Part shown: one piece after another, positions 14,320 to 28,483 of the stretch | Layout of the letters: each line of letters begins with the position of its first letter | Position numbering within the stretch: the stretch's first letter is position 1 | Source of the DNA: Streptomyces minutiscleroticus | Lineage (GTDB): Bacteria; Actinomycetota; Actinomycetes; Streptomycetales; Streptomycetaceae | Direction: 5' to 3' | Assembly: GCF_014650875.1 (NCBI RefSeq) | Contig: NZ_BMVU01000009.1 | Coordinates: 1 to 64,000, forward strand | DNA: 64,000 nucleotides | Translations under genes and position numbers: made by a program | Notes under the pieces: model-generated | Database searches by the model: none | Seen by the model: the letters and a program-made list of their open reading frames with translations, nothing else | Told to the model about the DNA's origin: nothing

Positions 14320-15201
14320 GTGTCCATCGGCAACTCCCCTGACGGCAACTCCTTCGAGGACGAGCGCCCCGTCCGAGACGAGTTCTTCGTCGACGACGAG
14401 CACCCCGTCGAGAACGACCGGCCGTCGATCGGCCGGGCCCTGCAGCAGGCGCGCCTGGACGCCGGGATGACGGTCGACGAGATCAGTACCGCCACCCGGG
14501 TCCGCGTCGCCATCGTCCATGCCATCGAACAGGACGACTTCGCCCCCTGCGGCGGTGACGTCTACGCCCGCGGCCACATCAGGACGCTGGCGCGCGCCGT
14601 GCACATCGACCCGGCCCCGCTCCTGGAGCAGTACGCCGCCGAGCACGGCGGGCGGGCCGCGCCCACGCCCGCGGCACCGCTGTTCGAGGCGGAGCGCATC
14701 CGTCCGGAACGGCAGCGGCCGAACTGGACCGCGGCCATGGTCGCGGCGATCGTCGTCGTGATCGGCTTCGTCGGCTTCACCCTCGTCAACAGCGGCGACG
14801 ACAAGAGCGGGGACACGGCGAAGGTCGCCGAGGGCGCCACGGCCGTCACCAGCCGGCCCGCCACGCCGAAGCCCAGCGCGAGCAGGCCCGCCGACCCCAA
14901 GCCCGACCCCTCGGACAGCGCCATCGCCGCCGCGCCCCAGGACAAGGTGACCGTCCAGGTCAGCGCCGCCGACGGCCGCAGCTGGATCTCGGCCAAGGAC
15001 CACAACGGCCGGCTGCTGTTCGACGGCACCCTGGAGCAGGGCGACAAGAAGACGTTCCAGGACAAGCAGAAGATCGACCTCGTCCTGGGCGACGCCGGCG
15101 CCGTCCAGCTGTTCGTGAACGGCAAGGAGATCGAGGACGAGTTCCAGCCGGGCCAGGTGGAGCGGCTGACGTACACGAAGGGCGACCCCGAGGTCGGCTG
15201 A
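14320..15201 (+). CDS. RodZ-like helix-turn-helix membrane protein
   Basis: The 293-residue protein has an acidic N-terminal leader and an XRE-type helix-turn-helix ([20 protein letters not shown], about residues 27-95). One membrane segment follows ([21 protein letters not shown], about 132-155), then a Pro/Ser/Lys-rich linker and a C-terminal beta domain (DUF4115 type, about 205-290) outside the membrane. This layout is that of RodZ, which links MreB to cell-wall growth. Its location between ftsK and rimO is conserved in actinobacteria. GTG 14320 is chosen over an in-frame ATG at 14158 because the domain starts there and GAAAGG lies seven bases upstream. A DNA-binding role is possible but not shown. 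Confidence 0.85.
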   Translation: MSIGNSPDGNSFEDERPVRDEFFVDDEHPVENDRPSIGRALQQARLDAGMTVDEISTATRVRVAIVHAIEQDDFAPCGGDVYARGHIRTLARAVHIDPAPLLEQYAAEHGGRAAPTPAAPLFEAERIRPERQRPNWTAAMVAAIVVVIGFVGFTLVNSGDDKSGDTAKVAEGATAVTSRPATPKPSASRPADPKPDPSDSAIAAAPQDKVTVQVSAADGRSWISAKDHNGRLLFDGTLEQGDKKTFQDKQKIDLVLGDAGAVQLFVNGKEIEDEFQPGQVERLTYTKGDPEVG

Positions 15202-15238
15202 CGGCCGCACGGGACGCACGGGCGCAGGAGCGCGGAAC

Positions 15239-15270
15239 GACGGGGTTGGCCGGACTCGGCCAACCCCGTC
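15239..15270. terminator. Hairpin terminator after the RodZ-like gene
   Basis: A perfect 13-base-pair stem (15239-15251 with 15258-15270) closes on a six-base loop. It lies 37 bases after the RodZ-like stop codon and 38 bases before rimO. There is no T-tract, as is usual in Streptomyces. Confidence 0.75.
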
Positions 15271-15308
15271 GACATGGGCCCTCCGCGGGACGAAGTAGTC
15301 TTGAGCCC

Positions 15309-16781
15309 ATGCCTGAACGCCGTACCGTCGCACTCGTCACCCTTGGCTGCGCCCGTAACGAGGTGGACTCGGAGGAGCTCGCAGGCCGCTTGGAGGCGGA
15401 CGGCTGGCACCTCGTGGAGAACGCCGAGGACGCGGACGTCGCCGTCGTCAACACGTGCGGCTTCGTCGACGCCGCCAAGAAGGACTCCGTCGACGCGCTG
15501 CTGGAAGCGAACGATCTCAAGGGGCACGGCAGAACCCAGGCGGTCGTCGCCGTCGGCTGCATGGCCGAGCGGTACGGCAAGGAGCTGGCGGAGGCGCTGC
15601 CCGAGGCCGACGGCGTGCTCGGCTTCGACGACTACGCGGACATCTCCGACCGCCTGCAGACGATCCTGTCCGGCGGCATCCACGCCGCGCACACGCCGCG
15701 CGACCGCCGCAAGCTGCTGCCGATCAGCCCCGCCGAGCGGCAGGGCGCGGGCGCGGACGTCGCCCTTCCGGGCCACGCCCCGGCCGACCTGCCCGAGGGG
15801 ATCGCCCCCGCCTCCGGGCCGCGGGCCCCGCTGCGCCGGCGCCTGGGCGGCTCCCCGGTCGCCTCGGTGAAGCTGGCCTCCGGCTGCGACCGGCGCTGCT
15901 CCTTCTGCGCCATCCCGTCCTTCCGCGGCTCCTTCATCTCGCGCCGCCCCAGCGACGTGCTGAACGAGACGCGCTGGCTCGCCGAGCAGGGCGTCAAGGA
16001 GATCATGCTGGTCTCCGAGAACAACACCTCGTACGGCAAGGACCTCGGCGACATCCGGCTCCTGGAGTCCCTGCTGCCGGAGCTGGCCGAGGTGGACGGC
16101 ATCGAGCGGGTGCGGGTCAGCTACCTCCAGCCCGCCGAGATGCGCCCCGGTCTGATCGACGTGCTCACGTCGACGCCTAAGGTCGCGCCCTACTTCGACC
16201 TGTCCTTCCAGCACTCCGCGCCGAACGTGCTGCGCGCGATGCGCCGCTTCGGCGACACCGACCGGTTCCTGGAGCTGCTGGACACGATCCGCTCCAAGGC
16301 CCCGCAGGCGGGCGTGCGGTCCAACTTCATCGTCGGCTTCCCCGGCGAGAGCGAGGCCGACCTGGCGGAGCTGGAGCGCTTCCTGAACGGCGCGCGCCTG
16401 GACGCCATCGGTGTCTTCGGCTACTCCGACGAGGAGGGCACGGAGGCCGCCACGTACGACGGCAAGCTGGACGAGGACGTCGTCGCCGAGCGCCTGGCGC
16501 ACGTGTCGCGGCTCGCCGAGGAACTGGTCTCGCAGCGCGCCGAGGAGCGCGTCGGGGAGACCGTGCACGTGCTGGTCGAGTCCGTCGACCCCGAGGAGGG
16601 CGCGGTCGGCCGCGGCGTCCACCAGGCGCCCGAGACGGACGGCCAGGTCCTGCTCACGAGCGGCGAGGGACTGACGGTCGGCCGTATGGTCGAGGCGAAG
16701 GTGGTCGGTACGGAGGGTGTCGACCTGGTGGCCGAGCCCCTGCCGGGCTCGTCCGCGGGGACCGAGGAGGCGGGGAGATGA
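15309..16781 (+). CDS. rimO: Ribosomal protein S12 methylthiotransferase RimO
   Basis: The 490-residue protein is a radical-SAM methylthiotransferase. The N-terminal cluster domain ([29 protein letters not shown]) holds three cysteines, and the radical-SAM motif CDRRCSFC gives C193, C197 and C200. A C-terminal TRAM domain is present. RimO adds a methylthio group to an aspartate of ribosomal protein S12. An Ala/Pro-rich insert at about residues 140-180 separates the two catalytic domains. I chose RimO over MiaB because the closer MiaB relative is a separate gene at 44370 and the S12-type [11 protein letters not shown] block is present. The stop codon overlaps the pgsA start (ATGA), implying translational coupling. 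Confidence 0.93.
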   Translation: MPERRTVALVTLGCARNEVDSEELAGRLEADGWHLVENAEDADVAVVNTCGFVDAAKKDSVDALLEANDLKGHGRTQAVVAVGCMAERYGKELAEALPEADGVLGFDDYADISDRLQTILSGGIHAAHTPRDRRKLLPISPAERQGAGADVALPGHAPADLPEGIAPASGPRAPLRRRLGGSPVASVKLASGCDRRCSFCAIPSFRGSFISRRPSDVLNETRWLAEQGVKEIMLVSENNTSYGKDLGDIRLLESLLPELAEVDGIERVRVSYLQPAEMRPGLIDVLTSTPKVAPYFDLSFQHSAPNVLRAMRRFGDTDRFLELLDTIRSKAPQAGVRSNFIVGFPGESEADLAELERFLNGARLDAIGVFGYSDEEGTEAATYDGKLDEDVVAERLAHVSRLAEELVSQRAEERVGETVHVLVESVDPEEGAVGRGVHQAPETDGQVLLTSGEGLTVGRMVEAKVVGTEGVDLVAEPLPGSSAGTEEAGR

Positions 16782-17683
16782 CCGGAGTTCCGGCGTCCGC
16801 GGCGCACGGAGCCGGCGCGTCCGGCGTCCCGGGCACGACGGGCGCGCCGGGCGTCGGGGCCGTCGTGCCCGGCACCGGAGGCGTCGCCGCCCGGCTCGTC
16901 GGCGGCGACGGCGGACGCGAGGAGGCGAAGCCGATGCGGGGAGGACCCGAGAGAGCGGAGCCGCCGCGCGGTGCCACGGGGAGCGCCGAGTCCGTGCGCG
17001 CCGCGGCCGCGGCCGAGGAGGCCGTCCCCGCGCCCGGCGAGGCCGAGGGGACCAGGCCCGCGCGCGGCGGGAAGATCGCGGCCGCCGCCGTGAACCAGGC
17101 CAGCCTCTGGAACATCGCCAACATACTGACCATGGTCCGGCTCGTGCTCGTGCCGGGCTTCGTGGCGCTGATGCTCGCCGACGGCGGGTACGACCCGGCC
17201 ATGCGCGCCTGGGCCTGGGCGGCGTTCGCGGTCGCCATGATCACCGACGTGTTCGACGGCCACCTCGCGCGCACCTACGACCTCGTCACCGACTTCGGGA
17301 AGATCGCCGACCCCATCGCCGACAAGGCGATCATGGGGGCGGCGCTGATCTGTCTCTCCTCCCTCGGCGATCTGCCGTGGTGGGTGACCGGGGTGATCCT
17401 GGGGCGCGAGCTCGGGATCACCCTGCTGCGTTTCGTCGTCATCCGGTACGGCGTCATCCCCGCCAGCCGCGGCGGGAAGCTGAAGACGCTGACGCAGGGG
17501 GTGGCCGTGGGGATGTACATCCTGGCGTTGACGGGGCCGCTGGCGACCCTGAGGTTCTGGGTGATGGCCGTGGCGGTCGCGCTGACCGTGGCGACCGGTC
17601 TCGACTATGTGAGACAGGCCATTGTGCTCCGGCGGCGCGGTCTGGCAGCGCGCAGGGCGGCGGCACAGGAGGCGGGCGCATGA
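16778..17683 (+). CDS. pgsA: CDP-diacylglycerol--glycerol-3-phosphate 3-phosphatidyltransferase
   Basis: The enzyme makes phosphatidylglycerophosphate, the first step to phosphatidylglycerol and cardiolipin. The full CDP-alcohol phosphotransferase motif is visible: DVFDGHLAR followed by GKIADPIAD, with all metal- and substrate-binding Asp, Gly and Arg residues. About five or six membrane segments follow residue 110. At 301 residues it is longer than the usual 190 or so, because the first 100 residues are Gly/Ala/Glu-rich and probably disordered; a start further in cannot be excluded. It overlaps rimO upstream and cinA downstream by four bases each (ATGA), so the three are probably one transcript. 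Actinobacteria carry several pgsA paralogues, and the exact product is inferred. Confidence 0.9.
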   Translation: MTGVPASAAHGAGASGVPGTTGAPGVGAVVPGTGGVAARLVGGDGGREEAKPMRGGPERAEPPRGATGSAESVRAAAAAEEAVPAPGEAEGTRPARGGKIAAAAVNQASLWNIANILTMVRLVLVPGFVALMLADGGYDPAMRAWAWAAFAVAMITDVFDGHLARTYDLVTDFGKIADPIADKAIMGAALICLSSLGDLPWWVTGVILGRELGITLLRFVVIRYGVIPASRGGKLKTLTQGVAVGMYILALTGPLATLRFWVMAVAVALTVATGLDYVRQAIVLRRRGLAARRAAAQEAGA

Positions 17684-18225
17684 CCAACGCCGCCGCCGAC
17701 GTGCTGCGACTACTGACGGTGAGGGGCGAGACCCTGGCCGTCGCCGAGTCGCTGACCGGCGGCCTGGTGGCGGCCGAGCTGGCGGCGGTGCCCGGGGCGT
17801 CCAAGGCCTTCCGGGGCTCGGTGACCGCGTACGCCACCGACCTCAAACGGAACGTCCTGGGCGTGGACGGTGCGCTGCTGGAGGCGCGCGGGGCCGTGGA
17901 CCCGCAGGTCGCGGCCCAGATGGCGACCGGGGTGCGCAAGGTGCTCGGCGCCGACTGGGGGATCTCCACGACCGGCGTCGCGGGCCCCGAACCGCAGGAC
18001 GGACAGCCCGTCGGCACGGTCTACGTCGCCGTCGCGGGACCCGCGGGAGCCCTCTCCGGCACGACTTCCGGCGAGAAAGTGACGCCATTGAGGTTGAACG
18101 GCAGCCGGACGGAAATCCGTAGAGAGAGTGTACGGAGCGTGCTCGCCCTGCTGCTGGAGCAGCTGGCGGGCGGACAGACCGGAAACGAGCGGGCACAGGA
18201 TACGGAACAAAACGGGGGGACTTGA
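17680..18225 (+). CDS. cinA: CinA-family nicotinamide-nucleotide amidohydrolase (PncC)
   Basis: A 181-residue stand-alone CinA C-terminal domain. The signature LAVAESLTGGLVAAELAAVPGAS near residue 15 and the STTGVAGPEPQDGQPVGTV block near residues 87-105 are intact. The family deamidates nicotinamide mononucleotide to nicotinate mononucleotide in the pyridine-nucleotide cycle. The N-terminal molybdopterin-binding-like half found in full CinA is absent, as is common in actinobacteria. ATG 17680 overlaps the pgsA stop codon by ATGA. Despite the historic competence-induced name, no link with competence is implied. Confidence 0.9.
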   Translation: MTNAAADVLRLLTVRGETLAVAESLTGGLVAAELAAVPGASKAFRGSVTAYATDLKRNVLGVDGALLEARGAVDPQVAAQMATGVRKVLGADWGISTTGVAGPEPQDGQPVGTVYVAVAGPAGALSGTTSGEKVTPLRLNGSRTEIRRESVRSVLALLLEQLAGGQTGNERAQDTEQNGGT

Positions 18226-18334
18226 TGTTTACAGCCCTGAGTGAACACGACATCGCTCCCCGCACGGCCGCAGCGCTAGGCGGTACGGTGGGGCGTGAAG
18301 GATGCGGCTACGCGGTCCGAGGAGGGAGCCACCG

Positions 18335-18709
18335 ATGATTCTGCTCCGTCGCCTGCTGGGTGACGTGCTGCGTCGGCAGCGCCAGCGCCAGGGCCGTACT
18401 CTGCGCGAAGTCTCCTCGTCCGCCCGAGTCTCACTCGGCTATCTCTCCGAGGTGGAGCGGGGGCAGAAGGAGGCTTCCTCCGAACTGCTCTCCGCGATCT
18501 GCGACGCGCTGGACGTACGGATGTCCGAGCTCATGCGGGAAGTGAGCGACGAACTCGCACTCGCCGAGCTGGCCCAGTCTGCTGCGGCCACCGAGCCCGT
18601 GCCGAACCCGGTTCGGCCCATGCTGAACTCCGTGTCGGTGACCGGTGTGCCACCGGAGCGGGTGACGATCAAGGCGCCCGCCGAGGCGGTGGACGTGGTC
18701 GCGGCCTGA
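18335..18709 (+). CDS. clgR: XRE-family regulator ClgR
   Basis: The 124-residue protein has one helix-turn-helix ([27 protein letters not shown], about residues 19-45). It ends in Val-Val-Ala-Ala. ClgR activates clp protease and lon genes in Streptomyces and Corynebacterium, and is itself removed by ClpP through its terminal Ala-Ala, so the tail seen here is functionally telling. The location beside pgsA and ftsK matches the clgR loci of Mycobacterium and Corynebacterium. GGAGGG sits nine bases before ATG 18335; an upstream in-frame start at 18302 would precede this site. A nested hairpin follows at 18756. Confidence 0.87.
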   Translation: MILLRRLLGDVLRRQRQRQGRTLREVSSSARVSLGYLSEVERGQKEASSELLSAICDALDVRMSELMREVSDELALAELAQSAAATEPVPNPVRPMLNSVSVTGVPPERVTIKAPAEAVDVVAA

Positions 18710-18755
18710 CGTGCGTCGGCGCCCCTGACGACAGCACGGCACCGAGATACGTGGG

Positions 18756-18810
18756 AGGACCCCGTCCGGGGCTTCTCCGGGGACACCCGGAGGGGCGCGG
18801 ACGGGGTCCT
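18756..18810. terminator. Nested hairpin downstream of clgR
   Basis: An outer 13-base-pair stem (18756-18768 with 18798-18810) encloses an inner 7-base-pair hairpin (18775-18781 with 18786-18792, loop GACA). It lies about 50 bases after clgR. The structure is stronger and more complex than a plain terminator; termination is the simplest role. Confidence 0.72.
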
Positions 18811-18878
18811 CGTGCGTGCGGGGCCGCGTGGTCTTCAGGGTCAGGGCTTCTAATGCGTCGTCCGAGTGGGGGAAATCC

Positions 18879-19412
18879 GTGATCGTCTGGGTGAACGGCG
18901 CGTTCGGCAGTGGCAAGACGACCCTCGTCGAGGAGTTGCGCCGCCGCCGGCCCGAGGCGCTGGTCTTTGACCCGGAGCAGATCGGCTACGTGCTCCGCGA
19001 GGTGGTCGACGTCCCCACGGGGAACTTCCAGGACCTGCCGCTGTGGCGGCGGCAGGTGGGCTCCATGGCCGCCGGACTCGTCGAGGAGTACGGGCGGACG
19101 GTGTTCACCCCCATGACGCTCGTCCGCCCGGACTACGCGGACGAGATCTTCGGGATGCTCCGGGCGGCCGGGATCACGGTCCATCACTTCTATCTCGACG
19201 TCCCCGCAAAGACCCTGACCCGGCGGATCGACGCGCGGGACCTCGTCCCGGGCGATCCGGCGCGCAACGAGGCGGTGAAGGCCTGGTGCAAGGCGCGTGT
19301 CGCCGAGTGCGCGGTGGCGGCGAAGGCGCTGCCCGAGGACACGGTGCGGCTGGACGGGGAGCGGCCCGTGGCCGAGCTGGCCACGGAGGTGCTGCGGCGG
19401 CTGGAAGCGTAG
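18879..19412 (+). CDS. P-loop kinase-like ATP-binding protein
   Basis: The 177-residue protein has Walker A GAFGSGKTT at about residues 7-15, directly after a beta strand, and a nucleoside- or shikimate-kinase-like layout. A later R-[IL]-D-x-R-D segment resembles a lid. This type is annotated as AAA or ATP/GTP-binding protein in many Streptomyces; related folds include tunicamycin- and chloramphenicol-resistance kinases, but no substrate can be assigned. GTG 18879 is chosen because a GGGGGA site lies five bases upstream and the P-loop then starts at the normal distance; an in-frame start at 18816 also exists. It stands alone. Confidence 0.75.
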   Translation: MIVWVNGAFGSGKTTLVEELRRRRPEALVFDPEQIGYVLREVVDVPTGNFQDLPLWRRQVGSMAAGLVEEYGRTVFTPMTLVRPDYADEIFGMLRAAGITVHHFYLDVPAKTLTRRIDARDLVPGDPARNEAVKAWCKARVAECAVAAKALPEDTVRLDGERPVAELATEVLRRLEA

Positions 19413-19556
19413 CCGTCCTTCTCTGGATGCGCGCGCCGGGAGAACGGGTGAGACTGGCGGTAACGGTCGTGCGCCGACGGACCGCGAACCCGTCGCTGTC
19501 CGTGTGCCCTCCCGCCGGGGGCGCCGGCACCTGGCGTCGGGCTGGAGGTGGCGGCC

Positions 19557-20066
19557 ATGGCAGGGCGGATAGGGCGGTGGGGGCTGGCCGTGGGATTCGG
19601 CGGCCTGTGGTGGTGGGCGGTGCTCCGGCTGGTCCTGGCGCCCGGCGCCGGCGTGGTCGAGGGGACCGTCGCGGCCGGCGGGTGGGGGCTGAGCCTGCTG
19701 CCCGTGCACTGCGCGCCGAAGAAGGCGCGGGGGGCTTGGGCGGTGGGAGACGCCGACGCGGCCGGGACGGGTGCGACGGGGGAGGACGAAGGGATCGAGG
19801 GGGACGGGCCGTCTCCGGGGGATAGGGAGGACGGGGCGGTCCTGAGCGGGGCGGACGGACCGCCGCCTGCTACGGACGCGGAGGAGGCGTTCCCGAGGGG
19901 CGGCGGCGAACTGTTCCCCGGAGGCGGGGACGAGCCTCTTCCCGGGGGCGGGAGCGGGGGCGAACTGTTCTTCAGAGGTGGGGACGAGCCTTCTCCCCGA
20001 GGTGGGGACGAGCCGTTTCCCAGGGGCGGGGGCGGGCCTGGGGCGTCGGGTGCGGTCGGCGGCTGA
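19557..20066 (+). CDS. Small membrane protein with Gly/Pro/Glu repeat tail, unknown function
   Basis: A 169-residue protein whose first 60 residues hold one or two hydrophobic segments (WGLAVGFGGLWWWAVLRLVL and GWGLSLLPVHC). After that it is acidic and ends in imperfect repeats of the type F-P-R-G-G-G-D-E-P. A good ribosome site (GGAGG, eight bases before ATG 19557) and the hydrophobic, Trp-rich start support translation. The tail is encoded by a GC-rich tandem repeat (19880-20040) and may differ between strains. I do not recognise a family. It converges on the nei-type gene. Confidence 0.55.
   Translation: MAGRIGRWGLAVGFGGLWWWAVLRLVLAPGAGVVEGTVAAGGWGLSLLPVHCAPKKARGAWAVGDADAAGTGATGEDEGIEGDGPSPGDREDGAVLSGADGPPPATDAEEAFPRGGGELFPGGGDEPLPGGGSGGELFFRGGDEPSPRGGDEPFPRGGGGPGASGAVGG
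19880..20040 (+). repeat. Degenerate tandem repeat in the tail of the membrane protein gene
   Basis: Units related to GAGGCGGGGACGAGCC recur about seven times with period near 24 bases. They encode the Gly/Asp/Glu/Pro tail and expand or contract in frame-preserving steps. Confidence 0.7.
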
Positions 20067-20138
20067 GGGGCCTCGGCGCGCCGTCCCGTCCGGCCCCGCC
20101 CGGCAGCGTCCGCGGAGCCCCCGGCGTCCGCAGAGTCC

Positions 20139-20972
20139 TCAGCGTCCGCTGAGGGTGCGCCGGGACGTCGTCCGGCGGGCGGGGGACGGGCCCGACTGGC
20201 AGGTCGGGCACCAGTACGTGGGGCGGTCGCCGGTGCCGTCGCTCTGGTCCGCCTTGCGGACGGACGTACGGCAGCGCAGGCAGGGCCGCGGCGCGCGCCC
20301 GTACACGAAGAAGTCGATGTCGCGCAGGCCGGTGGTGTTGCGCCTGGGGCGTTCGCGGTTGGCCCCGAGGAGCTTGTGGGAGAGGACGGGAACCCGCGCG
20401 AGGAGCCCGGCGGGCAGCTCTCCCACGGGGAGCCAGGGGGTGACCCTGAGCAGGAAGCACAGCTCGCACTTGAAGACGTTGCCGATCCCGGCGAGGTTGC
20501 GCTGGTCCAGCAGGGCCTCGCCGAGGGGGCGGGCGGGGTCGCGCAGCAGGTTCTCCAGGGCCTTGCCGGGGTCCCAGTCCGGGCCGAGGAGATCGGGGCC
20601 GAGATGCCCGACCGCCCGCTCCTCGTCGGCGGTGCGGAGCAGCTCCACGACCGGCAGCCGGTAGCCCACCGCCGTGTGCTCGGCGTTGCCGAGGACCGCC
20701 CGGATCTGGTAACCGGGACCGCCGCTCCAGCGCTCGCCGGGCGCGTAGATCCGCCAGGCGCCGTCCATGCGCAGATGCGTGTGCAGCGTGAGGCCGCCCT
20801 CGACGCGGGCGAGGAGGTGCTTGCCGCGCGGCGTGACGTCGAGGACCGTGCGCCCGGTCAGGTCGGCCGTGGCGAACCTCGGCACCCGCAGGTCCGAGTG
20901 CGTCAGCACCCGGCCCGCGAGCGCGGTGTGCAGGTGGCGGGCCGCCTGCCAGACGGTGTCTCCTTCGGGCAT
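20139..20972 (-). CDS. nei: Fpg/Nei-family DNA glycosylase (endonuclease VIII type)
   Basis: The 277-residue enzyme removes oxidised bases from DNA and cuts the abasic site. After the initiator Met it starts PEGDTV, giving the catalytic proline at the N-terminus and Glu3. The conserved lysine is in RGKHLL (about residue 53), the helix-two-turn-helix segment is around LLDQRNLAGIGNVFKCELCF, and a C-terminal zinc finger has two CxxC pairs (CLRC and CPTC). The PEGDTVW start resembles actinobacterial Nei2. ATG 20972 must be the start because the mature N-terminal proline is catalytic. It lies beside the Lhr helicase on the same strand, 163 bases downstream, and the two may share a repair role. Confidence 0.92.
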   Translation of the reverse strand: MPEGDTVWQAARHLHTALAGRVLTHSDLRVPRFATADLTGRTVLDVTPRGKHLLARVEGGLTLHTHLRMDGAWRIYAPGERWSGGPGYQIRAVLGNAEHTAVGYRLPVVELLRTADEERAVGHLGPDLLGPDWDPGKALENLLRDPARPLGEALLDQRNLAGIGNVFKCELCFLLRVTPWLPVGELPAGLLARVPVLSHKLLGANRERPRRNTTGLRDIDFFVYGRAPRPCLRCRTSVRKADQSDGTGDRPTYWCPTCQSGPSPARRTTSRRTLSGR

Positions 20973-21135
20973 GGCTCCAGGGTGGCACGGGGGACGCACG
21001 GACGGCTGAGCACTGCTCGGCGCTCGGCGTCCGGTTTCCGATGGCTGAGGGGGGACGGACGGGCAGGGCGGGGTGCGCGGGGCGATCGGGACAGCCTGGG
21101 TGTGGCCTTGCCCCCGTCCCCGTCCCTGCCCCCGC

Positions 21136-26184
<5,049 letters not shown>

Positions 26185-26317
26185 GCACCCATCCTGCACC
26201 CGCGCACTGACAATAGGCCTGATCTGCACAAATGTGTTCGCTCCGATATGTCCCGGCCAGGGCGGCCCGAGAGCGGCGGGGCGGATCCGGCGAGCCGGCG
26301 GCGGGCCCCGGCCAGGC

Positions 26318-26460
26318 GGACGCCGTAAAGGCCGCCCCGGCGGACGCCGTGCGGGCCGGTCCGTGCCCGGCGCCCGATGCCGTACGGGCCGGTCCGGCGG
26401 ACGCCGCGCCGGCCGGTCCTGTGCTCGGAGCCGAAGGCCGTGCGGGCCGGTCCTGCGCCT
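26318..26460. repeat. Degenerate tandem repeat between lhr and the AraC regulator gene
   Basis: Units related to GCGGACGCCGTGCGGGCCGG recur about four to five times (centred near 26325, 26350, 26388, 26410 and 26440) with insertions between them. They fill the divergent promoter region. This is non-coding, although reading frames run through it. Confidence 0.65.
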
Positions 26461-26476
26461 GGCGCAGAATGGGGGC

Positions 26477-27370
26477 ATGGCGGGTTCCGGGGAGCGGGCG
26501 CGGCACTGGCAGTACGCGGAACTGCCCGGTGTCGACCTGCTGCGCGCCCGCTACATCCGCAAGACCTTCGTGCGCCACACCCACGAGCACTTCGTCATCG
26601 CGGCGATCACCGACGGGGTCGAGGTCTTCCACTGCGACGGCGCGGACCGGTACGCGGGACCGGGCTCGCTGGCCCTGGTCAACCCCGACACCACGCACAC
26701 CGGCCGGGCGGGCGTTCCCGAGGGCTGGCGCTACGGCGCGGTCTACCCCCCGCCCGAGCTGGTCGCCGAGATCGCCGCGGAGACCACCACGGTCCGCGGC
26801 ACGCCCGGCTTCACCGCCCCGGTGCTCGACGACCCGTACGCGGCCGGACTCGTCCACGAGGTGCTGCGGGCCGCGGACGAGGGCAACGCCCTCGCCGCCG
26901 ACACCCTGCTCAGGGTCGCCGTGACCCGGCTGCTGCGGCTGAACGGCGGACCGCTGCCGCAACGGGTGGTCCGTACCGCGGGCGCCAGGACCGCGGCACG
27001 CGCGCGGGCCGTGCTGGAGGAGCGCATGGCCGATCCGCCGCCCCTGGAGCGGCTCGCCGCCGACCTCGGCACCAGCCCCTTCGCACTGCTGCGCGCCTTC
27101 CGGGACGCCTACGGCATGCCGCCGCACGCCTGGCTCACCGACGCCCGGGTGCGCCGGGCGCGCCGCCTCCTGGACGCCGGCGCCTCGCCCGCCGAGGCCG
27201 CCCTGAGCGTGGGCTTCACCGACCAGCCGCACCTCAACCGGCACTTCACCCGGATCGTGGGCGTGCCGCCGGGGGCGTACCAGCGCGAGCGCAAGAACGT
27301 ACAAGACCCGTACGCGCCCCCTGCCCTACCGTCCCGGGTGTGGCAGAACAGACAGCTCTCGCAGACATAA
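26477..27370 (+). CDS. AraC-family transcriptional regulator
   Basis: A 297-residue regulator with an N-terminal cupin-like sensing domain (HTHEHFVIAAITDGVEVFHCDG; metal- or ligand-type histidines) and a C-terminal double helix-turn-helix. The second helix region carries the family pattern VGFTDQPHLNRHFTRIVGVPPGAYQRER at about 250-277. It overlaps the next gene by 31 bases, so it is probably the local regulator of the azlC-azlD exporter genes. The inducer is unknown; branched-chain amino acids or methionine are natural guesses from the exporter family. Confidence 0.88.
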   Translation: MAGSGERARHWQYAELPGVDLLRARYIRKTFVRHTHEHFVIAAITDGVEVFHCDGADRYAGPGSLALVNPDTTHTGRAGVPEGWRYGAVYPPPELVAEIAAETTTVRGTPGFTAPVLDDPYAAGLVHEVLRAADEGNALAADTLLRVAVTRLLRLNGGPLPQRVVRTAGARTAARARAVLEERMADPPPLERLAADLGTSPFALLRAFRDAYGMPPHAWLTDARVRRARRLLDAGASPAEAALSVGFTDQPHLNRHFTRIVGVPPGAYQRERKNVQDPYAPPALPSRVWQNRQLSQT

Positions 27371-28167
27371 GCCAGGAAGACGCAGGAAAACCCGACTCCG
27401 CCGTCCTCAGGGACGCGCTCGGGGTCGGGGTGGCCGTCGGACTGTCCGGGTTCGCCTTCGGGGTGACGTCGGCCGGCAGCGGGCTCTCCCTGCTGCAGAC
27501 CTGCGCGCTCAGCCTGCTGGTGTTCACCGGGGCCTCGCAGTTCGCCCTGGTCGGCGCGCTCGCGGCCGGAGGAAACCCGTTCACCGCGGCCGCGGGGGCG
27601 TTCTTCCTGGGCGTGCGCAACGCGTTCTACGGGCTGCGGCTGTCGCAGTTGCTGGCCCTCCCGCGCGCAGTGCGGCCGTTCGCCGCCCAGTGGGTCATCG
27701 ACGAGACGACGGCCGTCGCGCTCGCCCAGTCCACCCGGCGCGGCGCCCGCATCGGCTTCACCGTCACCGGCCTCACCCTCTACCTGCTGTGGAACCTCAC
27801 CACGCTGCTCGGCGCGCTGGGCGCCGACGCCCTCGGCGACACCGACGCCTGGGGCCTGGACGCCGCCGGTCCCGCCGTCTTCCTGGCGCTGCTCGCGCCC
27901 ATGCTGAAGACCTTCACGGAGCGGGCCGTCGCGGCCCTCGCCGTCGTCCTGGGCCTCGGCCTGCTGCCGGTCCTGCCCGCGGGCGTCCCCGTCCTGGTGG
28001 CCGCGCTCGCGGCGCCGGCCGTCCTCTGGGCGGAGGGCCGCCGCGCCCGCAGCCGCCGCGGGACGGACGGGAGCGAACCGGCGGGGGACCACGAGGACCA
28101 CGAGGACGCGGACGCGCACGGTACCGCGCACCGCAACGACCACGACGCACACGAGGAGGACCGTTGA
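27340..28167 (+). CDS. AzlC-family amino-acid exporter, large subunit
   Basis: This 275-residue membrane protein with about six to seven spans matches AzlC/BrnF. The signature region SGFAFGVTSAGSGL and FTGASQFALVGAL near residues 30-70 is clear. Together with AzlD/BrnE it exports branched-chain amino acids, and methionine in Corynebacterium. GTG 27340 is used; it overlaps the upstream araC-type gene by 31 bases. The last 35 residues are His/Asp/Glu-rich and could bind metal or simply be tail sequence. Its stop overlaps the TTG start of azlD. Confidence 0.87.
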   Translation: MAEQTALADISQEDAGKPDSAVLRDALGVGVAVGLSGFAFGVTSAGSGLSLLQTCALSLLVFTGASQFALVGALAAGGNPFTAAAGAFFLGVRNAFYGLRLSQLLALPRAVRPFAAQWVIDETTAVALAQSTRRGARIGFTVTGLTLYLLWNLTTLLGALGADALGDTDAWGLDAAGPAVFLALLAPMLKTFTERAVAALAVVLGLGLLPVLPAGVPVLVAALAAPAVLWAEGRRARSRRGTDGSEPAGDHEDHEDADAHGTAHRNDHDAHEEDR

Positions 28168-28472
28168 CCGTCTGGATCGCCGTCGCGCTCACCGCCGTCG
28201 GCTGCTACGCCGTCAAGCTCATCGGCCTCCTGGTGCCCGCCGGCGTGCTGGAGCGGCCGCTCGTCAAACGCCTGGCCGCCCTGCTGCCCGTGGCCCTGCT
28301 GGCCGCGCTCACGGCCCAGCAGACCTTCGCCGACAGCCGCGTACTGGTGCTGGACGCGAAGGCCGCGGGGCTCGCGGCGGCCGCGGTCGCCCTGCTGCTG
28401 CGCGCGCCCTTCCTGCTCGTCGTGGCCGCCGCCGTCCTCGTGACGGCCGGGGTGCGGGCGATGACGGGCTGA
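28164..28472 (+). CDS. AzlD-family amino-acid exporter, small subunit
   Basis: A 102-residue protein with three to four membrane segments, starting MTVWIAVALTAVGCYAVKL, the typical AzlD/BrnE opening. It is the partner of AzlC. The start is an unusual TTG at 28164, overlapping the azlC stop codon, with AGGAGGA just upstream; I see no better start. Coupled translation of azlC and azlD is likely. Confidence 0.85.
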   Translation: MTVWIAVALTAVGCYAVKLIGLLVPAGVLERPLVKRLAALLPVALLAALTAQQTFADSRVLVLDAKAAGLAAAAVALLLRAPFLLVVAAAVLVTAGVRAMTG

Positions 28473-28483
28473 CGCGCCACGGG

